A DNA stretch of 64,000 nucleotides from Streptomyces sp. CBMA152 (GTDB lineage: Bacteria > Actinomycetota > Actinomycetes > Streptomycetales > Streptomycetaceae), in contig NZ_MECJ01000029.1 of the NCBI RefSeq assembly GCF_014596475.1, positions 724,319 to 788,318 on the forward strand. The letters are read 5' to 3'. The position numbers were made by a program, and so were the translations under genes. Below are positions 34,701-42,680 of this stretch, piece by piece (the first letter of the stretch is position 1; each line of letters opens with the position of its first letter). The notes below the pieces were generated by a model. That model saw only the letters and a list, made by a program, of their open reading frames with translations, did not search any database and was not told where the DNA came from.

Positions 34701-36290
34701 ATGGCCCAGCACGAGCGCGACCATGAACGCGAGCGCGACCACGAGCACGTTCGCGTCGCGGTGATCGGATCCGGGTTCGGGGGGCTCGGGGCCGCCGTGC
34801 GGCTGCGGCGGGAAGGGATCACCGACTTCGTGGTCCTTGAGCGGGCCGACTCCGTGGGCGGGACCTGGCGGGACAACAGTTACCCTGGATGCGCCTGTGA
34901 CGTGCCGTCGCATCTGTACTCGTTCTCCTTCGCGCCCAACCCGGACTGGCCGCGTACCTTCTCCGGGCAGCGGCACATCCGGGCCTATCTGGAGCATGTC
35001 GCCGACGTCTTCCGGCTGCGGCCCCATCTGCGCCTCGGGCATGAGGTCACGATGATGCGGTGGGACAGTGAGCAGCTGTGGTGGGTCATCGAGGCCGCCA
35101 ATGGGACCACCATCACCGCCGATGTTGTTGTGTCGGCCACCGGGCCCCTCTCCGATCCCAAGATCCCGGACATCCCCGGGCTCGACACCTTCCCCGGCAA
35201 GGTCTTCCACTCCGCCCGCTGGGACCACGACTACGACCTGCGCGGCAAGCGCGTCGCCATGATCGGGACCGGGGCGTCGGCCATTCAGATCGTCCCGGCC
35301 ATCCAGCCCCAGGTCCGCAACCTCACCCTCTTCCAGCGCACCCCGCCCTGGGTCATGCCGCGCGTCGACCGGGCGATCAGCGCGCCCGAGCGGTGGCTGC
35401 ACCGCCAGTTGCCGTTCACCGGGGCCGCGCGGCGCGGACTGCTGTGGGGGATACGGGAGTTGCAGGTCAGCGCGTTCACCAAGCGGCCCAATGAGCTGGG
35501 GCTCGTCGAGTCGCTGGCCAAGCGGAACATGGCCCGGGCCATCAAGGACCCGGCCCTGCGCGCCAAGCTGACCCCCGACTACCGGATCGGCTGCAAGCGC
35601 ATCCTGCTCTCCAGCGAGTACTACCCGACGCTCGCCAAGCCCAATGTCGACCTGGTCGCTTCCGGGCTCGGTGAAGTACGCGGGTCCACCCTCGTCGCCG
35701 CCGACGGGACCGAGACCGAGGTCGACGCGATCGTCTTCGGCACCGGCTTCCACGTCACCGACATGCCGATCGCCGACCGCGTCGTCGGCGCCGACGGGCA
35801 CACGCTCGCCGAGGCGTGGAAGGGCGGCATGGAGTCGCTGCGCGGCGCCACCGCCGCCGGTTTCCCCAACTGGATGACGATCATCGGGCCCAACACCGGG
35901 CTCGGGAACTCCTCGATGATCCTGATGATCGAGTCGCAGCTCAACTACATGGCCGACTATCTGCGGCAGTTGAACGTCCTCGGCGGGCGCGTCGCCCTCG
36001 GCGCCCGGCCCTCCGCCGTCGGCGCCTGGAACCGCCGCGTCCAGGAACGTATGAAGCGGACCGTCTGGAACACCGGCGGCTGCACCAGCTGGTACCTGGA
36101 CCCGAGCGGCCGCAACACCACCATCTGGCCCGGCACGACCGGCGAGTTCCGCAAGGAGACCCGTGCGGTCGATCTCGGGGAGTACGAGGTGATCCGGGCC
36201 AGGGCCGCCGAGTCCACGGACGAGCCCGCGCCCGCCAAGTCCCGTACACCCCGCCGGAAGCCCAACACCCCCGAGGCGGTGGCCTCATGA
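34701..36290 (+). CDS. Baeyer-Villiger flavin monooxygenase
   Basis: 529 aa FAD/NADPH enzyme converting ketones to esters. FAD motif VRVAVIGSGFGGLGAAVRLRR (residues ~18-38), GGTWRDNSYPGCACDVPSHLYSF, the BVMO fingerprint FPGKVFHSARWDHD (Phe164-His170-Trp174) and the second Rossmann GKRVAMIGTGASAIQ. A His/Glu/Arg-rich N-terminus (HERDHERERDHEH) is unusual. ATG 34701 has GGAGG upstream. It heads a three-gene overlapping operon with a hydrolase and an SDR, the same order as the mycobacterial mymA region (BVMO, LipR, SadH). Confidence 0.93.
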   Translation: MAQHERDHERERDHEHVRVAVIGSGFGGLGAAVRLRREGITDFVVLERADSVGGTWRDNSYPGCACDVPSHLYSFSFAPNPDWPRTFSGQRHIRAYLEHVADVFRLRPHLRLGHEVTMMRWDSEQLWWVIEAANGTTITADVVVSATGPLSDPKIPDIPGLDTFPGKVFHSARWDHDYDLRGKRVAMIGTGASAIQIVPAIQPQVRNLTLFQRTPPWVMPRVDRAISAPERWLHRQLPFTGAARRGLLWGIRELQVSAFTKRPNELGLVESLAKRNMARAIKDPALRAKLTPDYRIGCKRILLSSEYYPTLAKPNVDLVASGLGEVRGSTLVAADGTETEVDAIVFGTGFHVTDMPIADRVVGADGHTLAEAWKGGMESLRGATAAGFPNWMTIIGPNTGLGNSSMILMIESQLNYMADYLRQLNVLGGRVALGARPSAVGAWNRRVQERMKRTVWNTGGCTSWYLDPSGRNTTIWPGTTGEFRKETRAVDLGEYEVIRARAAESTDEPAPAKSRTPRRKPNTPEAVAS

Positions 36291-37225
36291 GTCCCGTCCG
36301 CACCCCCTACGTCACCACCGGCCCCTACGCCCCGCCCACCCCCACCCGTACGCTCACCGCCGTCTCCGCCGACGGCGCCCGGCTGCACGTCGAGGTGCAC
36401 GGAGCCGAGGATGCCCCGGCCGTCGTCCTCGCGCACGGGTGGACCTGCTCGACCGCCTTCTGGGCCGCGCAGATCCGTGCGCTGGCGGGGGAGCACCGGG
36501 TGATCGCGTACGACCAGCGCGGCCACGGACGTACGCCCGCGCACGCCGTCTGTTCCACCGACGCGCTCGCCGACGACCTGGAGGCGGTGCTCGCCGCGAC
36601 GCTCGCGCCGGACGAGAAGGCCGTGCTCGCGGGGCACTCCATGGGCGGGATGACGCTGATGGCGGCCGCCCGGCGGCCGGGGCTTCGTGAGCACGCGGCG
36701 GCGGTGCTGCTGTGCAGTACGGGCAGTTCGCGGCTGGTGGCCGAGTCGTTGGTGGTGCCGCTGCGGGCGGGGCGGGTGCGCACCCGGCTCACCCACGCCG
36801 TCCTCGGCTCGAAGGCCCCGCTCGGCCCGGTCACGCCCCTAGGGAAGAAGGTCCTTCGTTACGCGACGATGGGGCCCGGGGCCGCCCCCGACCGTATAGA
36901 GGCGTGCGCCAGGATCGTGCACGGCTGCGGCCGGGGTCCCCGGTACGCCTGGTCGCAGGTCCTGAGCGGGCTCGAACTGGACGGTCTCGTACGGGAGTTG
37001 AGGGTGCCCACCGCCGTCATCGCCGGGACGGCCGACCGGCTGACCCCGCCCGTGCACGCCCGGCGGCTCGCGGCCGCGCTGCCCGTCTGCGCGGGGCTCA
37101 CCGAGCTCACCGGCGTCGGGCACATGACTCCGGTCGAGGCGCCGGAGGTGGTCACGGAACGCATCCGTGAACTGGTTCGTACGTATGTGACGGTGACCGC
37201 GACGGTCGAGGAGGACTTGGTATGA
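36287..37225 (+). CDS. Alpha/beta hydrolase
   Basis: 312 aa. Oxyanion-hole segment VVLAHGWTCSTAFWAAQIR, then VIAYDQRGHGRTPA and the nucleophile elbow LAGHSMGGMTL (Ser ~118), with the acid and His later (GTADRLTPPVHARR; TGVGHMTPVEAPE). Expected to hydrolyse the ester made by the upstream monooxygenase. ATG 36287 overlaps the previous stop in ATGA. Confidence 0.9.
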   Translation: MSPVRTPYVTTGPYAPPTPTRTLTAVSADGARLHVEVHGAEDAPAVVLAHGWTCSTAFWAAQIRALAGEHRVIAYDQRGHGRTPAHAVCSTDALADDLEAVLAATLAPDEKAVLAGHSMGGMTLMAAARRPGLREHAAAVLLCSTGSSRLVAESLVVPLRAGRVRTRLTHAVLGSKAPLGPVTPLGKKVLRYATMGPGAAPDRIEACARIVHGCGRGPRYAWSQVLSGLELDGLVRELRVPTAVIAGTADRLTPPVHARRLAAALPVCAGLTELTGVGHMTPVEAPEVVTERIRELVRTYVTVTATVEEDLV

Positions 37226-38109
37226 GCAGGGTGAGCCTTGAAGGACAGGTCGCGGTCGTCACAGGAGCCGCCCGGGGAGTGGGCGAGCTGCTCGCCCGCA
37301 AACTGTCGGCGCGCGGCGCCAAGGTGGCGCTGGTCGGCCTGGAGCCGGACGAGTTGAAGCGGGTGGCCGCGCGGCTGCACACCGAGGCGGAGTCCTGGTT
37401 CGCGGACGTCACCGACCACGAGGCGATGGCGCGGGTCGCGGGCGAGGTCAAGGAGCGGTTCGGCAAGGTCGACATCGTGGTCGCCAACGCGGGCGTCGCG
37501 TCGGGCGGACCGTTCGTGGACTCCGACCCCGAGGCGTGGCGGCGGGTCATCGAGGTCAACCTGATCGGCGGCGCGGTGACGGCCCGCGCCTTCCTGCCCG
37601 TACTGATGGAGAGCCGGGGCTACTTCCTGCAGATCGCCTCGCTCGCCGCGATCACTCCGGCGCCGATGATGACGGCGTACTGCGCGTCCAAGTCGGGCGT
37701 GGAGGCGTTCGCGCACAGCCTGCGGGCCGAGGTGGGCTACAAGGGCGTACGGGTCGGGGTCGGGTATCTGTCCTGGACCGACACGGACATGGTGCGCGGC
37801 GCCGACCAGGACGAGGTGATGCGCGAGCTGCGGCAGCGGCTGCCGTGGCCGTCCAACCGTACGTATCCGCTGGGCCCGGCCGTCGACCGGATCGTGGCGG
37901 GCATCGAGCGGCGCTCCTCGCATGTGTACGCGCAGTGGTGGCTGCGGGGGATGCAGTCGGTGCGGGGGTATCTGCCGTCGGTCATCGGGGCCGTGGGCCA
38001 GCGCGAGATGCGGCGCTTCGAGCCCCGGCTCGCGGGGGTCGGGCGGGGGCTCGTGGGGGCCGGTGGGGCCGCCGACGAGGAGGAACGGGTGGTCCGTCAC
38101 CGGCCGTAA
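37222..38109 (+). CDS. Short-chain dehydrogenase/reductase
   Basis: 295 aa classical SDR. NAD(P) motif VVTGAARGVGELLARKL (residues ~12-28), NAGVASGG, and catalytic IASLAAITPAPMMTAYCASKSG with the Tyr-x3-Lys pair. A C-terminal segment of ~60 residues (VYAQWWLRGMQSVRGYLP) is membrane-associating, as in SadH-type enzymes. ATG 37222 overlaps the hydrolase stop. It would interconvert alcohol and ketone, feeding the monooxygenase. Confidence 0.92.
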   Translation: MSRVSLEGQVAVVTGAARGVGELLARKLSARGAKVALVGLEPDELKRVAARLHTEAESWFADVTDHEAMARVAGEVKERFGKVDIVVANAGVASGGPFVDSDPEAWRRVIEVNLIGGAVTARAFLPVLMESRGYFLQIASLAAITPAPMMTAYCASKSGVEAFAHSLRAEVGYKGVRVGVGYLSWTDTDMVRGADQDEVMRELRQRLPWPSNRTYPLGPAVDRIVAGIERRSSHVYAQWWLRGMQSVRGYLPSVIGAVGQREMRRFEPRLAGVGRGLVGAGGAADEEERVVRHRP

Positions 38110-38190
38110 TCGACCGAAATGCGTGCTGTGTCCCTGCGTGCCACGCTGGTCGAGGTCCAACCCCCTCACCCATTCACGGGAGAACACCTC

Positions 38191-38373
38191 ATGGGCATGA
38201 AGGACGAGATGCAGAACAAGGCGCAGCAGGCGAAGCAGAAGGCACAGCAGGACGCGCCGCAGCGGGGCCAGCAGGCCCAGGACAAGCTCCGCAGCAAGGC
38301 CAAGGGCAACGACGAGACCCAGCGGGCGCAGCAGGAGGCCCAGGACCGCATGGACATGGACTACGACGTGTAA
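38191..38373 (+). CDS. Small Gln/Lys-rich hydrophilic protein
   Basis: 60 aa starting MGMKDEMQNKAQQAKQKAQQ and ending MDMDYDV. Almost one continuous amphipathic helix with repeats of the type AQQAKQKAQQ; no cysteine or aromatic core. Such proteins resemble CsbD-like or LEA-type stress proteins, but no family is assigned. ATG 38191 has GGGAGA eight bases upstream and a strong terminator follows, so it is expressed as its own unit. Confidence 0.75.
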   Translation: MGMKDEMQNKAQQAKQKAQQDAPQRGQQAQDKLRSKAKGNDETQRAQQEAQDRMDMDYDV

Positions 38374-38390
38374 CGCCTGCGCGCAGCCGT

Positions 38391-38432
38391 ACGAAGTGGC
38401 GCACCCCGGTACGCGGGGGTGCGTCACTTCGT
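38391..38432 (+). terminator. Terminator of the small Gln-rich gene
   Basis: ACGAAGTGGCGCACCCCG and CGGGGGTGCGTCACTTCGT form an ~18-bp stem with one mismatch, 17 bases after the stop. Confidence 0.9.
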
Positions 38433-38443
38433 GCGTGCCCCAC

Positions 38444-38491
38444 AGGGGCGCGGGGAACTGCGCGACCAGCCCCCGCCGGTCCGCAGCCGAA
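38444..38491 (+). repeat. Dispersed short repeat, copy B
   Basis: Same core GCGCGGGGAACTGCGCGACC as copy A, followed by AGCC, spacer and GGTCCGCAGCCG. Located between the terminator of the small gene and the end of the tricorn homologue. Confidence 0.85.
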
Positions 38492-38567
38492 CGACACCGC
38501 CGGAGGCTTTCGGGAAGGGGTGGGGTGGGGGTCCAAGCGGGTTGCGCAGCCCGGCGGGGAGTGGGGC

Positions 38568-41500
38568 TCAGCGAGGCGGGAGCTTGGGGCGACGTCGGTC
38601 CGGGGTGTTCGTGTAGTCCGGCGGGACCGCCGCCGGATCGCCCGTCAGAAGATCCAGCGCCAGCTGCACCGCGTCGTCCAGCTGCGCATGCCGCCCCTCC
38701 GCCCAGTCCAGCGGCGTCCGCAGGATCTCCAGGTCCGGCTCGACGCCGTGGTTCTCGATCGACCAGTGGTACTGGTCGAACCACGCCGCGTTCATCGGCA
38801 CAGTGATCACCGTGCCGTCGCCGAGCGTATGGCGCCCGGTCATCCCGACCACCCCGCCCCACGTCCGCTGCCCGACCACCGGCCCGAGCCGCAGCAGCCG
38901 GAACGCGGCCGTGATCATGTCGCCGTCCGAGGACGTGGCTTCGTCGGCCAGCGCCACCACCGGACCGCGCGGCGCATTGGACGCGTACGACACCGGCTGG
39001 GCGTTCCGGGTGAGGTCCCAGCCCAGGATCTTGCGGGTCAGCTTCTCGATCACCAGCTCACTGATGTGCCCGCCCGCGTTGCCGCGTACGTCGACGATCA
39101 GCGCCGGGCGGGACATCTCCAGGCGCAGGTCCCGGTTGAACTGGGCCCAGCCCGAGCCGCCCATGTCCGGGATGTGCAGATAGCCGCACTTCTCGCCGCT
39201 CAACTCCCGTACGACCGCCCGGCGTTTGGCCACCCAGTCCTGGTAGCGGAGAGGGCGTTCGTCGACCAGGGGGACCACCGCCACCCGTCTCGATCTGCCC
39301 TCGCCCTCCGCCGGTTGGAACGTCAGCTCCACCGTCGTCCCGCCCGCGCCCGCAAGCAGCGGATACGGGCCCGTCACCGGGTCCACCGGGCGGCCGTCGA
39401 CATGGGTGAGCACCGCGCCCTCGCGGATGCCCGTGCCCGCGAGCGGTGAGCGCGCCTTGGAGTCGGAGGAGTCGCCGGGCAGGATGCGGCGGACCATCCA
39501 GCCGTCCTCCCGGGGGACGAGGTTGGCGCCCAACAGGCCCTGCGGGCGCTGGTAGTGGGGCGGGCCTTCGTTGCGCCGCGCGGCCGACACGTACGCGTGC
39601 GAGGTGCCCAGTTCGCCCAGGACCTCGCGCAGCAGATCCGCGAACTCGTCGGGGGAGGCGACCCGTTCGACCAGCGGGCGGTACTGGTCGAGGACCGCGT
39701 CCCAGTCGATGCCGCACATGTCGGGCTCCCAGAAGTAGGAGCGGATGACGCGGCCCGCCTCGGCGTACGCCTGGCGCCACTCGGAGGGCGGGTCGACCTC
39801 GTGCAGGATGCGGCGCAGGTCCAGGTAGACCGTGGAGTCGGTGTCGCCGGACTCGGTGGCGGGCACCGCCCGCAGATCGCCGTCGTCGACGACGACCAGG
39901 CGGCTGCCGTCGCCGCTGACCGCGAACCAGTCGAGGTGGTCGACGAGTTCGGTCTTGCGGGCCTTGGTGATGTCGAAGTGCTCCAGGGTCGGGCGGCCCG
40001 AGGTGTCCGCCGGGTTGGCGAAGGTCTCGCCGAGCGCGCCCGAGATCGGCCAGCGCAGCCACACCAGGCCGCCGCCGGAGACCGGACACAGCGCCGAGTA
40101 CTTGGAGGCCGAGACCGGGAACGGCGTCACCCGGCTCTCCAGGCCCTCCACTTCGACGGTGACCGTGCCGTCGCCGTTCTCGTCGAGCGGGTCGAGCCCG
40201 CCCGCCGCCGGGCGCCCGTCCGGCAGCAGCGCGAAGGGCGACGGGGTCGCCGAGGAGAGCGGGACCAGATACGGGCGGCAGCCCAGCGGGAAGGAGAGGT
40301 CGCCGGTGTGGACGTCGTAGACCGGGTCGAAGCCGCGCCAGGAGAGGAAGGCCAGATAGCGGCCGTCCCGGGTGAAGACCGGGTTCTCGTCCTCGAAGCG
40401 GCCGTTGGTGACGTCCACGATCACCCGCGCGCCGGGACCCGCGATCCGGGCCATCTTGATCTGGCGCAGCGAGCGGCCGATGCCGGGGTGCGACCAGGTC
40501 AGCCAGTGGCCGTCGGGCGAGAACGCCAGGTCGCGGACGGGTCCGTTGATGGAGCGGATGAGCTCGGTGACCTCGCCGTTGGACTCCTCGCTCGCGTCGA
40601 TCAGCAGCAGACGGCCGTCGTGCGAGGCGATCGCCAGACGCTCACCGTCCGAGTCGGAGAGAAGTTCCAGGACATGGCCGAGCTCCCCGGAGGCCAGCCG
40701 TCTGGGTTCGCGGTCGCCGCTGGCTCTGGGCAGATACGCGATCTCGACGGCGTCCTCGCCGTCCGCGTCCGTCACATACGCCACCTGCCCGCCGGTGCCC
40801 AGCATCTCCGGCAGCCGCACCCGTACGCCCGCGGTGTCGGTGATCGTGCGGGCCGGGCCGTCGCGGTGGGTGAGCCAGTACAGGCTGCCGCGCACCACGA
40901 CCGCGCTGGCCCGGCCGGTGGTGTCGACCGAGATCCCGTCCACGTGGTTGGCGGCGGGCACCTGGTAGGTGCGCCGGCCGGCGCGCGGGCCGCCGAGGCG
41001 GACGTCCAGGCGGCGCGGGGCGGCGTCGGGGGCGAGCGAGTCGACGACCCACAGGTCGCCCGCGCACTGGTAGACCACCCGCCGCCCGTCCGAGGAGGCG
41101 TGCCGGGCGTAGTACTCGTCGTGGTCGGTGTGGCGGCGCAGGTCGGAGCCGTCGGGCAGACAGGAGTAGAGGTTGCCGACGCCCTCGTGGTCGCAGAGGA
41201 ACGCGATCCGCCCGGCCACGAACATCACCGACTCGATATGGCCGCCGATGTCCTTCAGCAGCCGCTCGCCGTGCAGCCACAGGCGGCCCATGGCGCCGCC
41301 CCGGTACCGCTTCCAGGCGGCGGGCTCGTGCGGGGGCTTGCCGGTGAGCAGCAGGGTGCGGCGTTCGCCGTCGAGGTCGGCGACCGCGATGTCGGAGACC
41401 GGCCCCCAGGGCAGCCGCCCGCCGGGGGAACCGTCGGTGGGGACGCTGTAGGCCCAGGAGAAGTACGAGAAGGGCTGGCCGTGCGAGGAGACGGCCAGGA

Positions 41501-41855
41501 TGTGGCCGTCGGGGGTCCAGCCGCAGACCCGGGTGTCGGAGGAGCCCCAGTAGGTCAGCCGCCGGGCCGGGCCGCCGCCGACCGGGGCGAGATGGATCTC
41601 GGGGTCCAGGCTGCGCCAGGTCGTGTACGCGATCTGGCTGCCGTCGGGGGAGAAGCGAGGGTGGCTGACCTTGGTGCGGTCGACCGTGACCCGCCAGGCC
41701 CGCGACGGGCTGTGGCCGGCCGGGACCAGAGGCGCGACCCACAGGTCGTCCTCGGCGGCGAAACAGATCAAGTCGTCGTGCAGATGCGGGAAGCGGAGGT
41801 ACGCGCCCTCGGTCACGGGCGCCTGCTGCTGGTCGTCCACCGTTGCGTCGCTCAC
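38568..41855 (-). CDS. Tricorn protease homologue (S41 family)
   Basis: 1095 aa. An N-terminal beta-propeller of WD/TolB-like repeats (SHPRFSPDGSQIAYTTWRSL; VFTRDGRYLAFLSWRG; LAFSPDGHWLTWSHPG) is followed by a tricorn C1 domain, a PDZ domain (GAVLTHVDGRPVDPVTG) and a C-terminal S41 protease core with DEATSSDGDMITAAF (nucleophile Ser) and QRTWGGVVG. Tricorn degrades oligopeptides downstream of the proteasome; length matches archaeal tricorn (~1070 aa). GTG 41855, weak ribosome site. Cytosolic, no signal peptide. Confidence 0.94.
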   Translation of the reverse strand: MSDATVDDQQQAPVTEGAYLRFPHLHDDLICFAAEDDLWVAPLVPAGHSPSRAWRVTVDRTKVSHPRFSPDGSQIAYTTWRSLDPEIHLAPVGGGPARRLTYWGSSDTRVCGWTPDGHILAVSSHGQPFSYFSWAYSVPTDGSPGGRLPWGPVSDIAVADLDGERRTLLLTGKPPHEPAAWKRYRGGAMGRLWLHGERLLKDIGGHIESVMFVAGRIAFLCDHEGVGNLYSCLPDGSDLRRHTDHDEYYARHASSDGRRVVYQCAGDLWVVDSLAPDAAPRRLDVRLGGPRAGRRTYQVPAANHVDGISVDTTGRASAVVVRGSLYWLTHRDGPARTITDTAGVRVRLPEMLGTGGQVAYVTDADGEDAVEIAYLPRASGDREPRRLASGELGHVLELLSDSDGERLAIASHDGRLLLIDASEESNGEVTELIRSINGPVRDLAFSPDGHWLTWSHPGIGRSLRQIKMARIAGPGARVIVDVTNGRFEDENPVFTRDGRYLAFLSWRGFDPVYDVHTGDLSFPLGCRPYLVPLSSATPSPFALLPDGRPAAGGLDPLDENGDGTVTVEVEGLESRVTPFPVSASKYSALCPVSGGGLVWLRWPISGALGETFANPADTSGRPTLEHFDITKARKTELVDHLDWFAVSGDGSRLVVVDDGDLRAVPATESGDTDSTVYLDLRRILHEVDPPSEWRQAYAEAGRVIRSYFWEPDMCGIDWDAVLDQYRPLVERVASPDEFADLLREVLGELGTSHAYVSAARRNEGPPHYQRPQGLLGANLVPREDGWMVRRILPGDSSDSKARSPLAGTGIREGAVLTHVDGRPVDPVTGPYPLLAGAGGTTVELTFQPAEGEGRSRRVAVVPLVDERPLRYQDWVAKRRAVVRELSGEKCGYLHIPDMGGSGWAQFNRDLRLEMSRPALIVDVRGNAGGHISELVIEKLTRKILGWDLTRNAQPVSYASNAPRGPVVALADEATSSDGDMITAAFRLLRLGPVVGQRTWGGVVGMTGRHTLGDGTVITVPMNAAWFDQYHWSIENHGVEPDLEILRTPLDWAEGRHAQLDDAVQLALDLLTGDPAAVPPDYTNTPDRRRPKLPPR

Positions 41856-41926
41856 TTCTCAATGCTTTCCGCGCGGCGGGGGTGCGGCAACTTATGAACC
41901 CCTGACACTTGTGGCGGAGGACACAT

Positions 41927-41946
41927 GCGAAACGATTTCGTTTCGC
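41927..41946. promoter_or_regulatory. TetR operator 1 (CGAAACG palindrome)
   Basis: GCGAAACGATTTCGTTTCGC has perfect 9-bp arms around TT, upstream of the TetR gene and between it and the divergent tricorn gene. Confidence 0.75.
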
Positions 41947-41975
41947 TCGCCGACGGGATTACCCTCGGACGAGTA

Positions 41976-41988
41976 CGAAACCGTTTCG
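41976..41988. promoter_or_regulatory. TetR operator 2
   Basis: CGAAAC-C-GTTTCG, a second perfect copy of the same half site, 20 bases upstream of the TetR start. Two sites sharing CGAAAC indicate autoregulation. Confidence 0.75.
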
Positions 41989-42007
41989 CACGGATGGGAG
42001 GTCGAGA

Positions 42008-42583
42008 ATGGCGAGCAGGCTCACGGCCGAACGCGAGGCAGAACTGTACGAAGCCGTACTCGACCTGCTGCGCGAGGTCGGCTACGACGCCCTGACCATG
42101 GACGCCGTCGCCGCCCGTACCCGCTCCAGCAAGGCCACCCTCTACCGTCAGTGGGGGAACAAGCCGGAGCTGGTCGCGCGGGCGCTGCGGCACAACAAGC
42201 CGGTGAGTCTCCACGAGATCGACACCGGCTCGCTGCGCCGCGACTTCCACGAGCTGGTCGGTCTTGAGGACGACTGCAAGCTGGAGAAGGACTCCGCCCT
42301 GATGCGGGGTCTGATGCGCGCCGTCCATGACAACCAGGACCTCCACCAGGCGCTGCGCGAAGTACTGATCGAGCCGGAGATCAACGGGCTCGAACACGTG
42401 CTGCGGCGCGCGGTGGACCGCGGCGAGGTCCGCGCGGACTGTCCGGCCCTTCCCTTTGTGATCCATATGCTGGTCGGCGCTTTCGTCGCCCGGCAGCTCG
42501 TGGAGGACAGACCGGTCGACAAGGCCTTCCTCTTCGACTACATCGACGCCGTGGTTCTCCCCGCCCTCGGCGATCCCGTCTAG
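42008..42583 (+). CDS. TetR-family regulator
   Basis: 191 aa. HTH: LYEAVLDLLREVGYDALTMD followed by AVAARTRSSKATLYRQWGNKPEL (residues ~12-55). The C-terminal ligand domain is typical of regulators next to MMPL exporters. ATG 42008 has GGAGG seven bases upstream. It lies 97 bases before the MMPL gene, so it probably represses itself and the exporter. Confidence 0.93.
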   Translation: MASRLTAEREAELYEAVLDLLREVGYDALTMDAVAARTRSSKATLYRQWGNKPELVARALRHNKPVSLHEIDTGSLRRDFHELVGLEDDCKLEKDSALMRGLMRAVHDNQDLHQALREVLIEPEINGLEHVLRRAVDRGEVRADCPALPFVIHMLVGAFVARQLVEDRPVDKAFLFDYIDAVVLPALGDPV

Positions 42584-42680
42584 CTCCCCACAAACCTGCC
42601 CCACCTGACGTACGCCGCTCTCGTCGTCGGGCTGGTTATCCACGCCCTGTAAGCCAACGACCGACCGGGAGTACGCCCTC

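Noticed and set aside
39555..41897. Plus-strand frame of 780 codons
   Set aside because: Antisense to the tricorn homologue; only composition supports it.
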